Counted from the stretch's first letter, positions 1 through 6,167 are shown. The stretch is DNA of 6,257 bases from Bacillota bacterium (GCA_023439605.1 JAEXNS010000369.1:1-6257), one strand, 5' to 3'. Notes: generated by a model not told the origin, from the letters alone. Made by a program: numbers and translations.

Positions 1-596
1 TTTCTTTCCCAGAAGATTACAAAGGTAAATGGGTTATTCTTTTTTCCCATCCAGCGGATTTTACACCTGTTTGTACTACAGAATTTATGACTTTTGCTTC
101 CATGTCAGATGAATTTAAAGCTTTAAACACTGAACTAGTTGGATTATCTGTAGATTCTATCTATGCACATATTGCATGGTTAAGAAAAATTCAGGACTTA
201 GAGTGGAAAGGCATGAAAAATGTTGAAGTAAAATTCCCACTTATAGAAGATATTCGTATGGAAGTCGCAAATAAATATGGAATGATTCAACCTGGTCAGT
301 CAAATACACAAGCTGTTCGTGCAGTTTTTGTTATTGACCCAGAGTCAAAAATAAGAACCATACTTTATTATCCACTAACAACTGGACGTAACTTTGATGA
401 AATCAAACGTATAATTATAGCTCTTCAAAAAGCTGACAATGATAAAGTTGCTACTCCTGCAGATTGGCGACCAGGCGATGATGTAATAATTCCTACCCCT
501 GGTTCTTGCGGAACAGCAAAAGAGCGTATGGAAACTAAATCAGATGATCAGTATTGTTTAGATTGGTTTATGTGTTTTAAAAAAGAAAAAAAATAA
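1..596 (+). CDS. Peroxiredoxin, Prx6 (1-Cys-like) family, 5' end missing
   Basis: This is a thiol peroxidase that reduces hydrogen peroxide and organic hydroperoxides in the cytoplasm. The frame is open from the window edge (first full codon at base 3), giving 197 visible residues; full-length Prx6-type proteins are about 215-220 residues, so about 20 N-terminal residues are missing. The peroxidatic site is SHPADFTPVCTTEF, with the catalytic Cys codon at 72-74. The AhpC/TSA fold continues through VFVIDPESKIRTILYYP, followed by the 1-Cys Prx C-terminal domain (TPADWRPGDDVIIP). There are three further Cys codons, at 507-509, 555-557 and 573-575. The last two form CLDWFMC near the C-terminus, the same C-x5-C spacing as the resolving pair of archaeal enzymes such as Aeropyrum pernix Tpx, so it probably resolves its own sulfenic acid. 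ATG 87 is internal and is not the start. The promoter lies outside the window. The terminator downstream appears to have been hit by an insertion. Confidence 0.95.
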   Translation, partial: SFPEDYKGKWVILFSHPADFTPVCTTEFMTFASMSDEFKALNTELVGLSVDSIYAHIAWLRKIQDLEWKGMKNVEVKFPLIEDIRMEVANKYGMIQPGQSNTQAVRAVFVIDPESKIRTILYYPLTTGRNFDEIKRIIIALQKADNDKVATPADWRPGDDVIIPTPGSCGTAKERMETKSDDQYCLDWFMCFKKEKK

Positions 597-598
597 TT

Positions 599-611
599 CA
601 AATAAAAACTA
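599..611 (+). repeat. Left 13-bp direct repeat (remnant terminator arm)
   Basis: CAAATAAAAACTA begins 3 bases after the peroxiredoxin stop codon and recurs exactly at 741-753, where it forms the outer left arm of the terminator hairpin. The simplest reading is a target-site duplication made when the segment between the copies inserted. This copy can still pair with the terminator's right arm at 772-784. Confidence 0.6.
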
Positions 612-657
612 TTAATATTCAGCCGCTAAAGGTAACGCTTATAGTTTTGTAGGAGTT

Positions 658-691
658 TCGACTCTGCGGAGTCGACCGGGCTTTCCGGTCG
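658..691 (+). other. Two overlapping GC-rich hairpins (mutually exclusive)
   Basis: Hairpin A (658-675) has a perfect 7-bp stem, TCGACTC/GAGTCGA, around the loop TGCG. Hairpin B (673-691) has a perfect 7-bp stem, CGACCGG/CCGGTCG, around GCTTT. They share bases 673-675, so one transcript cannot form both completely. Neither is followed by a T-run, so they are not ordinary terminators. They form the core of the repeat shared with 6213-6257. Confidence 0.6.
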
Positions 692-709
692 CCCTGGACC
701 TTCGGTAAA
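665..709 (-). repeat. GC-rich dispersed repeat, copy 1
   Basis: This 45-base stretch matches 6213-6257 in inverted orientation at 42 of 45 positions. The strand is given for the orientation in which the RNA folds in both copies (TTTACC...AAGGTCCAGGG first). The differences are at 703, 691 and 688. Similarity stops on the inner side at base 710; on the outer side the comparison is limited because copy 2 runs off the window. Function is unknown. Confidence 0.8.
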
Positions 710-740
710 TAATCTCTTACTTAACTATATGGCCAAATAG

Positions 741-753
741 CAAATAAAAACTA
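741..753 (+). repeat. Right 13-bp direct repeat
   Basis: Exact second copy of CAAATAAAAACTA (see 599-611). The match ends at base 611/753 on one side and 599/741 on the other, as expected for a bounded duplication. It is part of the left arm of the terminator hairpin. Confidence 0.6.
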
Positions 754-784
754 GCTATATTTTTTTATAGCTAGTTTTTATTTG
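741..784 (+). terminator. Bidirectional intrinsic terminator after peroxiredoxin
   Basis: A perfect 19-bp inverted repeat (arms 741-759 and 766-784) encloses a 6-T loop. The core CTAGCTATA/TATAGCTAG is followed by TTTTTATTTG on both strands, so it can terminate in either direction. It lies 145 bases past the peroxiredoxin stop, far for a dedicated terminator, which is explained if the 612-740 segment was inserted later. Its last three bases overlap the -35 box of the next promoter. Confidence 0.85.
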
Positions 785-810
785 ACATTTAGATATATAT
801 GTGATAAAAT
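782..810 (+). promoter_or_regulatory. Sigma-A-type promoter of the EAL/beta-helix gene
   Basis: The -35 box TTGACA (782-787) is a perfect match. It is separated by 17 bases from TAAAAT (805-810), which is preceded by TGA, an extended -10. Transcription should start near 817, leaving a 5' leader of about 130 bases before the ATG at 949. That leader is very AT-rich. I saw no c-di-GMP riboswitch motif or other structured element in it. Confidence 0.7.
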
Positions 811-935
811 TTATTTATAAAATTATCTATTTTGTATAAAATAAATTTATTATTCATTATCATTTAAAAAACAAATAAAATTACGATATATTTCATATAG
901 TGTATTTTTATTTTCAATGGTATTAAATCATCAAT

Positions 936-942
936 GGGAGGT
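936..942 (+). promoter_or_regulatory. Shine-Dalgarno that fixes the start at 949
   Basis: GGGAGGT lies 6-7 bases before ATG 949 and overlaps the upstream in-frame ATG at 934. The upstream ATG has no ribosome binding site of its own, so 949 is the better start. Confidence 0.85.
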
Positions 943-948
943 AAAAAA

Positions 949-3687
949 ATGAAAAAACATAATACTGCCATAGATAAGTTTATAGATGCTCCTGAATGGA
1001 ATATGATTTCAGATTTAAATTCTAATACAGGTCTATATAGATTTCTAAATAATGACGTTCTTTTAGATGCAAATGCATCATATATTTTGCTTAATAATTC
1101 AAAAAGGAATATAACATCTATTTCTTACGAAACATTTAATGAAATAATGGAAGAAATTAAATCTTTTCCTGTTGAAGACGAACCAAATATATATATTTAT
1201 AATAAAAATAGCCAAAAGATTTGGCTGAAAATCTCAGAAAAAAAAATAGATGGACACATATTTGGTGTTATTCAAAACGTATCTGATTTTTTCATAAAAA
1301 AAGAAATTTATAATCCAAACGAATATGATCCTATTACTCACTTACTTTTTAAAGATACTTTCATTAGTAGGGTTAGAAATATAATAAATAATTCTGATAA
1401 AAATTATGTTTGTTGTCTTGCTAGTATTAGAATAAACGGAATAAATCATTTCAATGCAGCGGTAGAATTAAACAACAAGCATAAGTGTAGTTTATGTCTT
1501 ATAAGTGCTGTTCGCTCCTTTCAAACTGAAAACATGGTTATGGGTATAAATTCATATAAGGAATTGTACATTTTTTTTGATGGAATTGATCATAAAGAAG
1601 CGATAAAAACAATAAAAACAATTTCAGATAAAATATCACACACAGAAATAAAAGACGACTTTGGTCAAATAATTTTATCTGATTCTAAAAAAAGTTTTTC
1701 TTTGAGTGCTGGTTTATGTGACTATCCAACTCATACAAGCTATTTCCCTGATTTGTTCAAATTTGCAGATTTTGCTCTTTACGAATGTGCGATAGATAGG
1801 TTTACTAGTTCTATAAATGTATTTTCAAATGAAATATATGAAAAAAACGCATCAAATTATATAAACATCAAAAATTTTTATAAACTTATAAATGAAAATT
1901 TATTCCAGTATCATTTTCAACCAATTTTTTCAGCATCCACAGGTGATATATTTGGTTATGAAGCATTGATGCGAACACCAAAAGAAATAAATATGACTCC
2001 TTTGCAAATACTTGAATTTGCCAGTAAACATGATAATCTTTATTCCATTGAAAAACATACATTTTTTAATACTTTAAAAATCATTAGCGAACATCAAGAT
2101 ATTTTGAAAAATAAGAAATTGTTTATTAACAGTATTCCAAATGAACCCCTAAATGATGAGGATTTTGATACTTTATCAAATATATATGACGAATTATTTT
2201 CAAAAATAGTAATCGAAATAATAGAAAATCAAAATTTAACAGATGAAAGTATTTTTAAAATGCACAATCGAATGAAACATCTTCATTTTGAAATTGCAAT
2301 AGATGATTTTGGCTCCGGATTTTCTAATTCGGAAACCTTAATTAGATCCATGCCAAATTATATTAAAATCGACCGTTCTTTAATTTCTGATATTGATAAA
2401 AAGCCAAGAAAGCAACAACTTGTTTCAAATATAATTCAATATGCAAATACAAACAATATTCGTTCTCTTGCTGAAGGCATAGAAACAGAAGAAGAACTTA
2501 AAACAGTATTAAATCTTGGGGTAGAATTAGTTCAGGGATATTTCGCCTCTAGACCAAAACCCTTTTTCTTAGAAGAACCGTCTAAAGATGTAAAAGATTT
2601 AATACAAAAAATAAATTTAGAAAAAAATATTACAAATTTACGAAAAATTTTCACCATATCTACAGATGGAATATATGATATTTTAAACATAGCTTTATAT
2701 AAATATACTGATATATATATACAAACTTCAAATGTTCAACTTATTGGAAACTTAAATAGCAACATATTTATAAACTTAATCATTGCTGATAATTGTGACT
2801 GTAATTTAAGCATAAACGACCTTGTAATAAATTCCATAACATCTCCTGTTATGACTTTGGGTGAAAACTCAAATCTAACTTTAATAGTTAATGGTAAAAA
2901 CAAATTCTCAAACGAACCAATAATCGTACCTAGTAGTGCTTCAATAACTTTTAAGGGAAATGGTACTTTAGACATAATAACAAACCAGTTGGCTGGTTCC
3001 TCAATAGGCAATTATTTTGATGAAGATTATGGTAATATAACTATTGAAATGGATGGAAATTTAAACATCTTATCCAATGGTCACCATGTAATTGGAATTG
3101 GTGGTGGAAGAAACAAATCAAATTCAAAAATACAAATTCTTGCTGGTGATATTAACATAGACATACATGGAACAAAAACTCTTGGTATTGGTTCTGTTTT
3201 AGGAAATGCTGATATTAAAATAAAAAATTGTGAGCTAAAGATAGTTTCAAATTCTGTTGATTCAACAGTTATAGGAAGTATATCAAATGATGCAACAGTA
3301 GAAATAGAAGACACAAAACTAACTGTTGAATGCAATGGAAACAAAATAACTTCTATTGGAGTTATTGAAGAAGGTTCTCTTAAATGTGAAGTCAAGAGAT
3401 GTCATATAAAACTAGCTTATAGAAGTAGCAACGGAACAGGAATTGGAGCTAAAAACGGAAACAATGATATACTTATTACACATTCAAAAATTTATTTTAT
3501 TGCAGAAGGTACAGAAATAACTGGTTTAGGAAATGAAGGAAGTGATGGATTTATAAATATTTATTCTTCTCATTTAATATACAATTTACTTGCAGCTAAA
3601 CCTTCTTATTACTCTTTAAAAGATAAAAACAACATCATTATAGACTACTGTAAAGTAGAAGATACAAACATTAATAATTTACAATAA
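949..3687 (+). CDS. PAS / degenerate GGDEF / EAL c-di-GMP phosphodiesterase with C-terminal beta-helix
   Basis: The 912-residue product should hydrolyse cyclic di-GMP to pGpG in the cytoplasm. Residues about 20-115 look PAS-like, ending in GHIFGVIQNVSDFF. Residues about 122-293 are a GGDEF fold (start EYDPITHLLFKDTF), but the signature is SYKEL at 202-206 and no RxxD I-site precedes it, so cyclase activity is unlikely. Residues about 310-540 are an EAL domain with the expected active-site residues: E338 (EAL), N394, E423, D452-D453 (DDFGSGFS), K473, D475, E509 (EGIET), E512 and Q529. Residues about 580-890 form beta-strand repeats with a G-I-G-like turn every 28-31 residues, including GNGTLDI and GIGGG (716-720), typical of beta-helix proteins normally found outside the cell. 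No signal peptide or membrane segment is seen. It is monocistronic, between its own promoter and a terminator. The tail's ligand is unknown. Confidence 0.88.
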   Translation: MKKHNTAIDKFIDAPEWNMISDLNSNTGLYRFLNNDVLLDANASYILLNNSKRNITSISYETFNEIMEEIKSFPVEDEPNIYIYNKNSQKIWLKISEKKIDGHIFGVIQNVSDFFIKKEIYNPNEYDPITHLLFKDTFISRVRNIINNSDKNYVCCLASIRINGINHFNAAVELNNKHKCSLCLISAVRSFQTENMVMGINSYKELYIFFDGIDHKEAIKTIKTISDKISHTEIKDDFGQIILSDSKKSFSLSAGLCDYPTHTSYFPDLFKFADFALYECAIDRFTSSINVFSNEIYEKNASNYINIKNFYKLINENLFQYHFQPIFSASTGDIFGYEALMRTPKEINMTPLQILEFASKHDNLYSIEKHTFFNTLKIISEHQDILKNKKLFINSIPNEPLNDEDFDTLSNIYDELFSKIVIEIIENQNLTDESIFKMHNRMKHLHFEIAIDDFGSGFSNSETLIRSMPNYIKIDRSLISDIDKKPRKQQLVSNIIQYANTNNIRSLAEGIETEEELKTVLNLGVELVQGYFASRPKPFFLEEPSKDVKDLIQKINLEKNITNLRKIFTISTDGIYDILNIALYKYTDIYIQTSNVQLIGNLNSNIFINLIIADNCDCNLSINDLVINSITSPVMTLGENSNLTLIVNGKNKFSNEPIIVPSSASITFKGNGTLDIITNQLAGSSIGNYFDEDYGNITIEMDGNLNILSNGHHVIGIGGGRNKSNSKIQILAGDINIDIHGTKTLGIGSVLGNADIKIKNCELKIVSNSVDSTVIGSISNDATVEIEDTKLTVECNGNKITSIGVIEEGSLKCEVKRCHIKLAYRSSNGTGIGAKNGNNDILITHSKIYFIAEGTEITGLGNEGSDGFINIYSSHLIYNLLAAKPSYYSLKDKNNIIIDYCKVEDTNINNLQ

Positions 3688-3723
3688 AATAAAAAGCTTG
3701 GTTGACTCCAAGCTTTTTATTTT
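3686..3723. terminator. Bidirectional terminator between convergent genes
   Basis: A perfect 16-bp inverted repeat (3686-3701 and 3708-3723, loop TTGACT) has the core AAGCTTGG/CCAAGCTT followed by TTTTTATTTT on either strand. It uses the last two bases of the upstream gene's TAA and reaches into the minus-strand stop codon at 3722-3724, so one hairpin serves both converging transcripts. Confidence 0.9.
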
Positions 3724-4501
3724 ATTTATTTTTAAGTTTAAAATAAATATCTTCTCTTCTATCTTTTTTAAATGGATACTTTCTTCTATACTCTTCTACA
3801 TCATCTTCAATATCTATAGTTTTTAAGGTCTCATCTTCCAGTAGTCCTAAAATAATATCACCATGAGGACTTATAATACAGCTATCACCACTATAAGTAT
3901 TATCATTTTGTATTCCAAAACAATTTACAGCTACTATATAAACTTGATTTTCAATAGCTCTTGCTTTTAACAAAGTTAACCAATGATTTTTTCTAGCACT
4001 TGGCCAGTTTGCAGCTACTACAATTACATTTGAATTTTTTGAAGCAGCTTGAAATATTTCAGGAAATCTTAAATCATAACATATAAATGTACTTATAAAA
4101 AAATTATTTATTTTTACACTAGATATATCTTCTCCACCTACAAAATACTTATCTTCATTCATATACGAAAAAGGATGTATTTTTATATAGTCTGAAATAA
4201 TAGCTTTGTTTTCATCAATTATAGTATAACGATTTTCGGCTTTATTTTGTTTTTTTGATACCCAACCAAAACCTATTTTTATTTTATATTTAAAAGCATA
4301 ATCTTTAATAATATCAACAGTTACAGTATCTCTTTCACCTATTTTGTTCGTATTCATAGAAAATCCTGTAAAACTCATTTCTGGGAAAAACACAATTTCA
4401 CTTTTTTCAGACGAAGCTTTTTTTATAAACTCCTCTGCTCGATTTATATTATACGCTCTATCCTCATACAAAATATTTAACTGGCAAATAGATATCTTCA
4501 T
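3722..4501 (-). CDS. Carbon-nitrogen hydrolase, YafV/Nit2-like omega-amidase
   Basis: A 259-residue nitrilase-superfamily amidase, of normal length and cytosolic. The catalytic triad is visible as E41 (FFPEMSFTGFSM), K107 (YIKIHPF) and C141 (FICYDLRFPEIF), with E116 as the usual accessory glutamate. The features FPEMSFTGFSM, ANWPSARKNHW, LLKARAIENQVYIVAVN and YSGDS resemble the YafV/Nit2 branch. Members of that branch hydrolyse 2-oxoglutaramate or 2-oxosuccinamate to the keto acid plus ammonia and are often linked to glutamine transaminases or methionine salvage; no such partner gene is in this window. The start is ATG 4501, because AAGGAGG lies 5 bases upstream; an in-frame TTG at 4522 lies before this RBS and is rejected. 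It begins 10 bases after the GtrA stop and is probably co-transcribed with it. Substrate is inferred from family only. Confidence 0.88.
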   Translation of the reverse strand: MKISICQLNILYEDRAYNINRAEEFIKKASSEKSEIVFFPEMSFTGFSMNTNKIGERDTVTVDIIKDYAFKYKIKIGFGWVSKKQNKAENRYTIIDENKAIISDYIKIHPFSYMNEDKYFVGGEDISSVKINNFFISTFICYDLRFPEIFQAASKNSNVIVVAANWPSARKNHWLTLLKARAIENQVYIVAVNCFGIQNDNTYSGDSCIISPHGDIILGLLEDETLKTIDIEDDVEEYRRKYPFKKDRREDIYFKLKNK

Positions 4502-4506
4502 GTATT

Positions 4507-4513
4507 CCTCCTT
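4507..4513 (-). promoter_or_regulatory. Shine-Dalgarno of the omega-amidase gene, overlapping the upstream stop
   Basis: AAGGAGG on the minus strand lies 5 bases before ATG 4501. The GtrA stop codon TAA (4514-4512) runs into it as TAAGGAGG, so ribosomes finishing GtrA stop on this binding site, an arrangement that favours translational coupling. Confidence 0.85.
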
Positions 4514-5054
4514 AATTTTCAACTGCTACTGTTGGTTTTTTTTTAAAAACAACTAACTTACTGAAAAGATAATTTGCAGTTAGAATAATAACTTGAGATA
4601 AAAAAGCCCACAAAAATTCATTTAATTTTTCAGGACTACCCATAAGACCTGATATAAATTCTATTTTAAAAAATCCACCATTGTAATTTATATTTGAAAA
4701 TTTAAACAATGAAATGAAAAATGCACTAAATCTTTCTATACAAAGGATAGTGATAAACATATCAATCAAAAAAGATACTCCCCTAGCAGTATAAAAAGAC
4801 ACTACTTGTTTTACAAGTTCTTTTTTTGTAGTAGTAACGCTTTTAAATACATATTTTTTGTTAGTAATAAAGGCAAAAGTTATTGCTACTACTTGGGCAA
4901 TTATTGTAGAAATTGTTGACGAAAAAGCTATATCATATATAAAATGCTTTACTGTAAATCTAGTAATAAAATATACTAAAGTTGTAAGTCCTCCCATAAA
5001 AATATACTTAATAATCTGTTCATATTTAATATATAATTTTTTTATAAACTCCAT
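4512..5054 (-). CDS. GtrA family four-helix membrane protein
   Basis: A 180-residue integral membrane protein with about four hydrophobic segments: roughly 14-35, 42-64, 84-106 and 146-168. Family landmarks are IIKYIFMGGLTTLVYF at the start, TNKKYVFKS after helix 2, a conserved Phe/Arg pair in helix 3 (F87, R91) and NYLFSKLVVFKK at the end. GtrA proteins are thought to help move or flip lipid-linked (undecaprenyl-phosphate) sugars for cell-wall or surface polysaccharide modification. It is longer than typical members (about 120-150 residues) because of a 40-residue loop between helices 3 and 4 (about 107-147). No glycosyltransferase lies beside it; the partner here is an amidase, which does not explain its role. 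Start ATG 5054 has AAAGGA (5068-5063) 8 bases upstream, and a strong promoter sits just before it. Confidence 0.88.
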   Translation of the reverse strand: MEFIKKLYIKYEQIIKYIFMGGLTTLVYFITRFTVKHFIYDIAFSSTISTIIAQVVAITFAFITNKKYVFKSVTTTKKELVKQVVSFYTARGVSFLIDMFITILCIERFSAFFISLFKFSNINYNGGFFKIEFISGLMGSPEKLNEFLWAFLSQVIILTANYLFSKLVVFKKKPTVAVEN

Positions 5055-5082
5055 TTTATCTATCCTTTCAATTATTTTTTTA

Positions 5083-5111
5083 ATTATACCATCATTTTCA
5101 CTGTTTGTAAA
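5083..5111 (-). promoter_or_regulatory. Sigma-A-type promoter of the gtrA-amidase operon
   Basis: On the minus strand, TTTACA (5111-5106), a 17-base spacer and a perfect TATAAT (5088-5083) lie in the 58-base gap between lysR and gtrA. The -35 box begins one base past the lysR stop codon. The operon can therefore be transcribed independently of lysR, although no strong terminator separates the two, so readthrough is also possible. Confidence 0.75.
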
Positions 5112-5112
5112 C

Positions 5113-6069
5113 CTATGAAACCCATGTTCCTATGCCAATTAAATGTTTTAAAATAGCACTATATTCCCTTGCCGCTCTTATAAGATATCTATTTTTTTTA
5201 GATATTAAGTTTATGTTCATATACGTTAAATCATCTTCAATCAAATAATAAGTTGGATGATTTAAATTATTCCCAAATTTAATATAAGTATCTGGAATAA
5301 AGCTCACACCTAAATTTGATAAAACAAAAGCAAATGCTGTTTCTAAATATTCAGTTTTTATTATTGAATTTGGAGCAAATCCATAGTTTCTACATATATT
5401 TACATATATATCATTTATATTTTGATTTGATGATAGAATTATAAAATTTTCCTTAGAAAAAAAAGATAAATCAACAGCATTTTCTATATCATCGCCTTTT
5501 ATAATTTCGTTATAATCAACTTTTTTATCTTTTAAGGTTTCATTTATTGAGTTTTCATTTGATACAGCAAGATATAATTTTTCTTGTGAAAGAAATTCAA
5601 CATTAAAAAATTTTAAATCCGGTACTTCTGTACTTATTGCAATATCAATATTTCCGTTTAAAATTTCATTTTCGAGTTTTTGCTGCTCTGCTTCAATTAT
5701 ATTTATTTTTACACCTTTATATTTTTTATGAAATGCCGAAATACTTTTTGCAAGCATACAAGAACCTCTAAACGGAGTTGTTCCTATGGTTAAAACCCCT
5801 GATTTTAACTCTTCTAAGTCAGACAATTCATTTTCCAAATCTTTATTTATCATTTTTATAGTTTTTGCTTTTTCTACATATATTTCACCAGCTTGAGTAA
5901 GTTGAATAGGAACTGATGTTCTGTCAAATATTTTACATCCAATTTGATCTTCTATTGTCATTATAAACTTACTTAAAGCGGGCTGTGTAATATATAACAT
6001 TTGCGATGCTTTTGAAAAACTTTTACATTCAGCTACTGCTAAAACATATTCTATTTGTTGATTTGTCAT
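5113..6069 (-). CDS. LysR-type transcriptional regulator
   Basis: A 318-residue DNA-binding regulator of standard LysR length. The N-terminal winged helix-turn-helix spans residues 1-60 (QQIEYVLAVAECKSFSKAS, then YITQPALSKFIMTIEDQIG and FDRT), a linker helix follows to about 90, and from residue 91 (GVLTIGTTPFRGS) a periplasmic-binding-protein-like effector domain runs to the end, with the usual NGNIDIAIS and VLSNLGVSFIPD segments. The inducer cannot be read from the sequence. The start is ATG 6069, because GGAAGTGAT lies just upstream; the earlier in-frame ATG at 6084 overlaps that binding site and lacks its own. Possible targets are its own promoter, which contains dyads, and the gtrA-amidase operon downstream. 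Unlike the classic arrangement, no gene is seen diverging from it inside the window. Confidence 0.93.
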   Translation of the reverse strand: MTNQQIEYVLAVAECKSFSKASQMLYITQPALSKFIMTIEDQIGCKIFDRTSVPIQLTQAGEIYVEKAKTIKMINKDLENELSDLEELKSGVLTIGTTPFRGSCMLAKSISAFHKKYKGVKINIIEAEQQKLENEILNGNIDIAISTEVPDLKFFNVEFLSQEKLYLAVSNENSINETLKDKKVDYNEIIKGDDIENAVDLSFFSKENFIILSSNQNINDIYVNICRNYGFAPNSIIKTEYLETAFAFVLSNLGVSFIPDTYIKFGNNLNHPTYYLIEDDLTYMNINLISKKNRYLIRAAREYSAILKHLIGIGTWVS

Positions 6070-6073
6070 ATAA

Positions 6074-6082
6074 ATCACTTCC
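6074..6082 (-). promoter_or_regulatory. Shine-Dalgarno that fixes the lysR start
   Basis: GGAAGTGAT on the minus strand matches the ideal GGAGGTGAT with one change and ends 4 bases before ATG 6069. It supports 6069 over the in-frame ATG at 6084. Confidence 0.7.
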
Positions 6083-6101
6083 ATTTTATAATATTGTATT
6101 G

Positions 6102-6128
6102 TATAATTAATTATAACATATATTATAA
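6102..6128 (-). promoter_or_regulatory. lysR promoter (extended -10) with overlapping dyads
   Basis: On the minus strand, TGTTATAAT (6118-6110) is an extended -10 with a perfect TATAAT; the matching -35 region (ATATTT, 6138-6133) is poor. A perfect 14-bp palindrome, TATAATTAATTATA (6102-6115), and an imperfect dyad of TTATAA half-sites (6111-6128, 16 of 18 symmetric) lie over it. LysR proteins commonly bind such AT-rich dyads to repress their own gene. In DNA this AT-rich such palindromes arise easily, so operator function is only a suggestion. Confidence 0.4.
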
Positions 6129-6167
6129 TAAAAAATATGTTTTTTTTATTATTTTAAGTAATTTATA

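Larger units (their letters stand above)
612..740. mobile_element. Candidate MITE-like insertion carrying a GC-rich structured core
   Basis: A 129-bp segment lies between two exact 13-bp direct repeats (599-611 and 741-753). It has no usable ORF and no transposase. Its centre, about 658-706, is roughly two-thirds G+C in otherwise very AT-rich DNA and is shared, inverted, with the right edge of the window. The ends show a weak inverted similarity: TATTCAGCC at 616-624 against TATTTGGCC on the minus strand at 739-731, 7 of 9 matching. Removing the insert plus one direct repeat would place the terminator hairpin 3 bases after the peroxiredoxin stop, which argues that it is an insertion. A non-mobile intergenic repeat or a small RNA gene remains possible. 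Confidence 0.45.

Noticed and set aside
658..691. The GC-rich hairpins as the peroxiredoxin terminator
   Set aside because: No T-run follows either stem; the hairpin with T-tracts at 741-784 fits far better.
622..709. A short minus-strand reading frame through the GC-rich repeat, in which all three copy differences are synonymous (PKVQGDRKARSTP in both)
   Set aside because: There is no start codon or ribosome binding site after the upstream stop, only 13 codons can be compared, and RNA pairing explains the same changes. Three differences sharing one codon phase has about a 1 in 9 chance.
934..948. ATG 934 as start of the phosphodiesterase
   Set aside because: This codon overlaps the GGGAGGT binding site that serves ATG 949 and has none of its own.
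817..948. A c-di-GMP riboswitch in the leader of the phosphodiesterase gene
   Set aside because: The leader is almost entirely A and T, with no conserved GEMM-type sequence blocks and no stable stems.
2736..3395. Two minus-strand ORFs of 91 and 104 codons inside the large gene
   Set aside because: They lie antisense to the beta-helix coding region, have no ribosome binding site and resemble no family; the plus-strand frame is clearly the real one.
4344..5118. Plus-strand ORFs of 70 and 86 codons
   Set aside because: They are antisense to the amidase, GtrA and adjoining intergenic DNA and have no family features; shadows of the minus-strand genes.
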